Source: Cubamyces lactineus
Taxonomy: Eukaryota > Basidiomycota > Agaricomycetes > Polyporales > Polyporaceae
NCBI GenBank assembly: GCA_022376465.1
Contig: JACDTU010000013.1
Location: 306,501-370,500, forward strand
Length of the DNA: 64,000 bases
Reading direction: 5' to 3'
Shown: piece by piece, positions 57,997 to 64,000 of the stretch
Position numbering within the stretch: the first letter of the stretch is position 1
Layout: every line of letters begins with the position of its first letter
Notes under the pieces: generated by a model
Database searches by the model: none
Told to the model about the DNA's origin: nothing
The model's input: only the letters and a program-made list of their open reading frames with translations
Translations under genes and position numbers: made by a program

Positions 57997-59657
57997 CTAT
58001 GCGAGTGCGCCGAGGATGGCGGCGGTGGCGATTGAAGATAGAAGATTGACCTGTGAATCGAAGTAGCATCGGTACACTAGTCGAGCCGGTCCACTTGGAG
58101 AGCTCACTGACCTGGTTATTCGTGAGGATATCGTATCCGCTGACCACCTTGACGTCCGCGTCCGCCGCAGGCGCAGGGGCTTCGTCCGTCAAGATGCGTT
58201 TCGTATTGTTCAGGAAGCGTGTGCATTGCAGCGTTGCGCCCATGAAAGAGTCCAGCTAACGAGAATATTTGTGCGTCAGTGCTGTCCTCGTGCGCGCATG
58301 CCGTACCAAACGTCACGTACCAGCGAGCCGAGGCCGCCTGCCAGTGTACCCAGGACAACCAGCTGGACCACGACGTTCGTCCATTCGGACCGGCAGGCCG
58401 TGCTCTGGATGAGCAGCGAGGCAGCGAGCGTAACGCCCATTATAAGGCCGCCCATGAGGGACGCTAGTGTGCCGACGACGGAGAGACCACCGTTCGTGCC
58501 CGGGGGTACTGGTTTGAGGGTCGTAATCAGGATAGGTGGGGAGCGGGAGAGGATGCCGAGCTCAGACGCGAGGGTGTCGCCGAGGCAGCATGCAAAATGT
58601 CTACAGAAGAGATGTCAGTATTACAATGCCGGATTCGAGATATACGTGGTCGGTGATTGCGAATTGAGTGTTAGAGTAGAATGAAGCAGTCTGGAAATTT
58701 AACAAGGAGCTCGTGAAGTCAAGCGGCCAACCGTGTGCCTCAAGCGATGGCCACCGTCAACCATTGAGAGATCTGGTGGGCATAGCTCAATAGGGCACAA
58801 TCGAATTCTTCGACATCGACTTCCATGTCCGCATTTCCGCCTGCCCAGGGAACATGACGCGCCACTACGTGACTACGCATTGCGACATGACATGTTTTCG
58901 AGGCCTCAAGAAACGAAGAATATGGCGCGCGATACACACGGGGAGGAGTGGCTGCGGATATGAAGCCAGTCCATAGCGTGTGGAAGGCGACGTACTGATA
59001 CTCTATGCTTCCTGAGCGTGGTATGACACAGGAGCTACACTGACTCGAACACGACGCCATTTTGCTTCACCATTTGTACTAGTATGCCAGGGGAGTATGT
59101 ATTCCATCAAGTTGTGGAGTTGGACAGCAACTCGACTACGCAAGGAATCAACGTATGGGTTGTAACAACAAGGCGACTTACCCTAAGGTCACAAAGAGCA
59201 ATGCGCGACTCCACGCCGCAGCGGGCGGCGGTGTGAGGGGGCACCACTGCTCAAAGTCATACGGCACCTTCTCCGCACCAAGATATTCGCCGACCTGCCC
59301 CAAGTCGATAAGCTTCGCCTGCCATGACTTTGGCTCATACAAGGCGCTCCAAAGTAGAGCAGCTACCACGGCAGACAGGGAGTTGCAGAGAACCTGAGCA
59401 GCATTGCGGTATCCAGCATCTTGATGGCCCTCCTCGAGCTGCTTCTTTAGAGCCTTACCAACTTTTGTTGCTCGTGACCCAGCGAGGTAGAAGACAATGA
59501 GGGAGATACCGAATGCGCGTAGAGGTACTGAGAGTGTCGTGTAGCCTACCGCGAACGCGGCGGCTGCGCCGGAAGGAGACAGAGACCGTTTCCGGAGGCC
59601 ATGAACAGACAGAGCGACGGCGAAGACGAGAGGGGTGCTTAATGGTATTGAGACCAT
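57997..59657 (-). CDS. TMEM19/DUF92 family integral membrane protein
   Basis: 317-residue multi-pass membrane protein. Exons on the minus strand: 59657-59182, 58600-58321, 58255-58112, 58050-57997; lengths sum to a multiple of three. Hallmarks are LSTPLVFAVALSVHGLRKRS and ASAAAAFAVGY-like small-residue helix at the N-terminus, SRATKVGKALKKQLEEG, then YRNAAQVLCNSLSA, then HFACCLGDTLASELGIL, followed by NGGLSVVGTLASLMGGLIMG. In plants a member (VTE6) acts as phytyl-phosphate kinase; in fungi the role is unknown. The start was chosen just before the conserved LSTP segment; an in-frame ATG at 59,759 would add 34 Arg-rich residues. The first intron (58,601-59,181) is 581 nt, about ten times the usual length here. 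Confidence 0.85.
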
Positions 59658-60785
59658 GTCGCTGAAGATAGTGTCACAAAGGAACTTGGTAGCTTGTGGT
59701 CGCCGTCGACCACGACGAGGGCGCTGGACCGTCTGCACCGCCAACCTCGGCGTCACCACCGTGAAGTAGATTAGAGCGGAGCCGAGGCGGAGTTGTAGAA
59801 TGGCCGTGGCAGGTTCGCGTTTGGAGATGTCTCCGTCAACATCGCTCAGTACTGAGTACTTCTCAACATTGTATCAGACCTCCACCATCGCATTGCGTAT
59901 ACACTTGACCTTCGTTAGCAAAGCGCGGAAACGAGCTTGAGTATCCCATGGATGCTTTGAGATGAGCTCCGAGCACGTCGGCTGTAGGTGCGTATCACGC
60001 TAGCGCAACTTATTTCCCTGGTTTCAACGCTTTGAGCCGCGCACACCTGCGTACTGAGGATTGCATAGTGCTTGGTCAGTGTAAGCATGAATTTCCAACA
60101 TACCTCATGTCCATTCACTCATTCTGAGAACGGCGTGGTACTTATAGGAACACCGGCGATCCGCCGTGGTCACGCACTCCAAAGTTCTGTCATTCGTTGG
60201 AATAAGCATGCTTCTGCGTGTAAAACGTCTGGCCTCCCACCGCCGACACGGGCTTTAGGCGGTTTCCGCCAGTCCTTGCCAAACGATAGGATGGACGTGT
60301 CCCTTCCGCTTCGTTACAATGACGCAATGAGCGCTGTCGACAATTATGGGACCCGCCGTTTCAGCGTCCGCGCCGCGGTGTTTGGCCTCCTTGCATGCGC
60401 AGCTGCAATGCGGGAGATCGTTGACAGGTACAGTTCCGACGGTCACACGCACACCATGCCGCTAACTTCGGCATCACCGTACTTTTCGAAAGTGACGTTC
60501 GATGGCCGGAGAGGTGCGGCGTCCATCGTTCACACCCACTGGACAGAAATTATATTGGACCGGGACAACCTGACGTTGACATTGCCGGTCTGCAGGGCTT
60601 GATGCTGCATGATTTACGCACAGACGTTCCGAGTAGCCATGGTCCCCAATGAGACGGCTGAATGGAGTCTGGGTCCTGCCCCAACGTACCCCTGTCTTCG
60701 CGGTGTTTATAAGTTTCAGGACTGCCGTTTGGACAACTCTCAACACCCACGCACCCTTCCCCGGCCCATTTGACTCATTGTACCC
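59658..60785. other. Divergent intergenic region
   Basis: About 1.1 kb between the TMEM19 (-) and P450 (+) genes. A plus-strand ORF from the ATG at 60,087 to 60,602 (172 residues) has no recognisable feature and is probably accidental. The P450 core promoter lies at the right end. Confidence 0.4.
60706..60713 (+). promoter_or_regulatory. TATA-like element of the P450 gene
   Basis: TTTATAAG, 73 bp before the ATG at 60,786, a spacing similar to that of the sedolisin gene. Confidence 0.5.
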
Positions 60786-63046
60786 ATGGAACTCTCACTG
60801 CCTCTCATTGCCGGGGCATCCGCGGTCCTCTTTCTATTATGGCTGCTCCTTCGTGATTTCATCGTAAGGTCACCGATCGATGTCCTTCCGGGACCGCCCT
60901 CACCCGATGCAGTCGTTGGTACGTCCTCCATATCTGCCTATGTGAGGCAACACCGCGCTGATCGATCGGATACAGGACATATCTTTGAGGTCTTCTGTAA
61001 GAAGGGCTGGGACTTCACGAGGGGCATTGCGGAGACCTATGGGCCTGCGGCTAAGCTCAGGGCATTCCTTGGGGCGAGTATACGCAACCGAAGTGAGCCA
61101 GGATGCCATGTTGACGCCAATGGACGGCACAGGGGCGCATGTTGCTTGTCCACGACCCGAAGGCACTTCACAGTTTGCTGATCAAAGACGCGGAATCTTA
61201 CCCCAAATGCGCTGCCCCATTCGAGTATGTATACTCGAGGTCATTACCCCCACATCACTTATGCCACTTTGTATAGCGAGTTCCAGCTCCTGCTTGGCCC
61301 GAGTCTATTTACGACCGAGGGCGCACAGCATCGCAGGCAGCGCAAGCAGCTCAATCCGGTCTTCTCAATCGCCCATCTTCGGAACATGACGGAGTTGTTT
61401 TACGACATCGCACACAGGGTATGATCACTGCCGAACATCGAACGCTGCTGTGATTCTCATTTAGGCTCGTAGGCGACCAAGGCAATTGAGAACCGCGTAG
61501 GATCCACGCAGGGTGGGGAGGTCGTCGACGTGAACGGATGGATGGCTCGCACGACGCTCGAGATGCTCGGCCAAGCCGCCCTAGGATACTCTTTCGACAA
61601 TTTCTTCGAAGACTCCACAGACGCGTTCGGCGAGTCGCTTAAGGCCTTCTTGTACGTCTCTCTGGTCCATGGCCATCTCACTTTGCGCTGAGATTGCTGC
61701 TTGTAGCCCGACATACAGTCGGGTTGCGGTGATAGGCTTCATTGTCCCGATCGTCTCCTACGTCATGCCTCAATCGCTCGTTCGCGGCATACTGTCGTTA
61801 ATTCCCCAAACTGACATCCAGCGGATACTGCAAATCTCGCGAACGATGGCGCAGCGTTCGAAGGAGATCATCAACGAGAAGAAGATGGCCCTCTTGAAGG
61901 GGGACGATGAGCTCAGGTACAAGGTCGGAGAGGGCAAGGACCTCATGAGCATACTTCGTAAGATGCGAAAAACGCTGGAAGTCAGGGTTTGCTCATCATA
62001 GCGCCCGTGTTGCACCACAGTGAAGGCGAACATGCTTGCTGCCGAAGACGAACGGCTTACCGACGAAGAGCTCGTCGCGCAGATGTCGTATGTCACCAGC
62101 ACCCTGCCGCGTCGTGGTATAATGTTGCTGAGGATCGATCAGCATTTTCATCTTGGCAGGCATGGATACAACATCAAATGCGCTGACTCGTATTTTGCAA
62201 GTCCTCGCTGAGCACCCCAAGGAGCAGGAGAGACTTCGCAGCGAGCTCGTAGAGGCCCGTAACGGCAACGACATCTCATATGACGCCCTGGACAAGCTGC
62301 CCTACCTCGACGCGGTCTGCCGCGAGACTCTACGTGTATACACCCCTGTGAACGTTATTGGGCGCGCGTCAGTACCGTTCTCTCAGCTCTCTGACGATGT
62401 ACTGACGTCTACTCAGCGCCTCCAAGGACACGTCGCTCCCGCTGCTCAACCCCGTGGTCGCGAAGGACGGCTCGCTCATGAGCTCGATCCCAGTACCAGC
62501 TGGGACGTGGGTCCTCGCAAACATCCAGGCGAGCAACTGCAACCGGACGCTCTGGGGGCCGGACGCGTACGAGTGGAAGCCGGAGCGGTGGTTGCAGCCA
62601 GTCCCACACACTTTGGAAGACGCACGCATTCCTGGAGTGTATTCGCATTTGTGAGTGATCTTGTATTGGTCGTATTCGTGACGACGAGGACTGATCAGTT
62701 GACGTAGGATGACGTTCTCCGGTGGCACCCGGTCTTGCATGTATGTGTACCCCATTTACCGAGGGCCACAAGCGCTGGTACGAATGACTGACGTTGATCC
62801 TCCTATCTAGCGGGTTCAAGTTCTCGCAGCTCGAGATGAGTACGTTGTCCGGCGCATCCCTTCGTGGTTGAATACTTCTGACGTTTGCTCGCAGAGGTTG
62901 TGTTATCGCTGCTCGTGTCGACCTTCAAGTTCGAGTTGACGGACAAGCCGATCTCGTGGAATACCTCGGGCGTCAGCTACCCCACAATGAGCGAGGACAG
63001 CGATAGGCCTGAAATGCTTTTGAAAGTCACCAGGGTTGTCGCTTGA
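60786..63046 (+). CDS. Cytochrome P450 monooxygenase
   Basis: Heme-thiolate monooxygenase of 544 residues, anchored in the ER membrane by an N-terminal helix (about residues 4-26) followed by the hinge LPGPPSP. Twelve exons: 60786-60918, 60976-61073, 61133-61224, 61277-61418, 61473-61651, 61707-61957, 62021-62087, 62143-62367, 62417-62650, 62708-62740, 62811-62839, 62895-63046; the total is a multiple of three. P450 signatures in order: HRRQRKQLNPVFS (helix C), IFILAGMDTTSNAL (helix I oxygen-binding), ETLR (ExxR), YEWKPERW (PERF-type) and FSGGTRSCIGFKF with the heme-ligand Cys. Intron 2 (61,074-61,132) appears to use a GC donor (GCGAGT). It resembles the agaricomycete P450 expansions; clan and substrate cannot be assigned from sequence alone. 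Confidence 0.92.
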
Positions 63047-63645
63047 ATACGACGTATACCGGATATGATACTGAGGGGGACCGCGCTGGGAGGATCGGAC
63101 AGAGACTTCTGTGGTACGGTAGTGGATTGCTTGACGATGCTGAGTATGTATGATATATGATAGCGGCGGGGTGTCTACTTGTACATCACAACAAGCCCCA
63201 TGGCCAATTGCATGGTGAGCATATTCCGAGGCATTCGAGGGAAGTAGTACTAGTAACAATGTAGCGTCACCTCAGGTGTACGACTCTGTGACGAGCTTGG
63301 AGCGGGAAAGTGTGGTGTCAGGGGTCTCGTACTGTGCCAGAACTGCGCGACTGTGCAACACTGCTGGCAAATTTAAACCGGTACCGATCGCGAGGAGTCG
63401 GCGTTGCCGGCGCCCTTGAGTCAGTGCTGATACCACACTTCTTCGTATCCTTTGGGCATCCCGTCCAGCTGGCCAAGAGATTTATGGCAGACGTCCCGAG
63501 GACACTTTCCTTGTAGTCATATTCTTGAGGTGAGCCTGACTGAAACATACCATGCAAAATGAGCTTGAACCTCTGAATTGAACCAACTTCGTCCTCGTCA
63601 GTCGATTCGTCAGTGGTCTAGCCAACAGAACTACACCAAGCTGCA
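63047..63645. other. Intergenic region between the P450 and F-box genes
   Basis: P450 3' flank and F-box promoter. No gene recognised. Confidence 0.45.
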
Positions 63646-63650
63646 TATAA
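63646..63650 (+). promoter_or_regulatory. TATA-like element of the second F-box gene
   Basis: TATAA in the context GCATATAAGG, 49 bp before the ATG at 63,699. Confidence 0.45.
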
Positions 63651-63698
63651 GGTCAGCCGGTACATGCTAAGCAGAATCAACAATTCACCAATCCAGCT

Positions 63699-64000
63699 AT
63701 GCAGATGACGGCGAGTAGTTGTCGTGAAGCCGTCGCTGCGATCGGACACACGACCACCAGCTCAGATTTGCCGTCAGAGGTGCAAACCTCACTCGGACTG
63801 CTCGCCCCTGGACAAAAGCGAACGTTCGCTTTGCAAATAATACAAGAGTATCGCGAGCAGATCGCTGAGCTCAATCGGTTCATCACCTCGCTCGAACACG
63901 TCGTCAACAATGACTCTCCGATCCTTAGGCTCCTTCCAAACGAACTCCTCATGGATGTCTTCCGACATCTTCGTCCTACCGAACGAGCCGAGATCCGGGT
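63699..64000 (+). CDS. F-box domain protein, 5' part (paralog of 4,709-6,325)
   Basis: First 100 residues of an F-box protein cut by the window end. Clear paralog of the minus-strand gene at 4.7-6.3 kb: both share TSLGLLAPGQ, FALQ-I-EYR, a VNN linker, LPNELLM--FRH-RPT and RAEIR. Roughly 55-60% of the aligned residues look identical by eye from the LPxEV segment on. The start at MQM aligns with residues 3-5 of the paralog. Role as SCF substrate receptor is inferred from the family. Confidence 0.8.
   Translation, partial: MQMTASSCREAVAAIGHTTTSSDLPSEVQTSLGLLAPGQKRTFALQIIQEYREQIAELNRFITSLEHVVNNDSPILRLLPNELLMDVFRHLRPTERAEIR

Noticed and set aside
60087..60602. 172-residue ORF between the TMEM19 and P450 genes
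   Set aside because: No homology features, unusual composition, and it lies in what must be a divergent promoter region.

Overview
The window looks like nuclear DNA of a basidiomycete fungus, most likely an agaricomycete (Polyporales-like). Genes are GC-rich and broken by many 45-75 nt introns with GT...AG ends and CTRAY-type branch points. The gene families fit as well: a sedolisin protease with signal peptide, a 12-exon P450, F-box and BTB proteins, a C2 protein and a CM1 coiled-coil protein. I found no bacterial-style operons, rRNA, tRNA, CRISPR array or transposase.

Layout. Left flank (1-11,884): 3' end of a short-chain dehydrogenase (+); a 1,056-residue coiled-coil protein with a centrosomin CM1 motif (-); an intronless F-box protein (-); an S53 sedolisin protease (+, 8 exons); a C2-domain protein (+) that runs into the array. 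Centre (11,885-52,591): a direct tandem array of about 12.44-kb units, three complete and one partial. Each full unit holds the 3' part of the C2 gene, a convergent acidic/proline-rich hypothetical protein (-), an inverted decayed C2 fragment, about 5 kb with splice-like signals but no intact reading frame, a conserved-looking hypothetical protein (+), and about 2.9 kb of non-coding sequence with hairpins and internal repeats. Right flank (52,592-64,000): about 2.7 kb without recognisable genes, an inverted remnant of the dehydrogenase, a BTB/POZ protein (+), a TMEM19/DUF92 membrane protein (-), a cytochrome P450 (+), and the 5' end of an F-box gene paralogous to the one at 4.7-6.3 kb.

The array is the main point of interest. 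Copies 1 and 3 differ at one substitution and one base of a G-run over 12.4 kb. Both array edges lie in sequence related to the C2 gene, with a paralogous but diverged stretch at each edge, as expected if recombination between C2-related sequences built the array. About 7 kb of copy 2 carries some 40 single-base insertions or deletions and almost no substitutions. That looks like uncorrected long-read error, so frameshifts there should not be read as biology and the exact copy number needs independent confirmation.

The genes do not form one obvious pathway. The flanks are ordinary fungal housekeeping and secretome genes; the array is a structural, possibly copy-number-variable locus.
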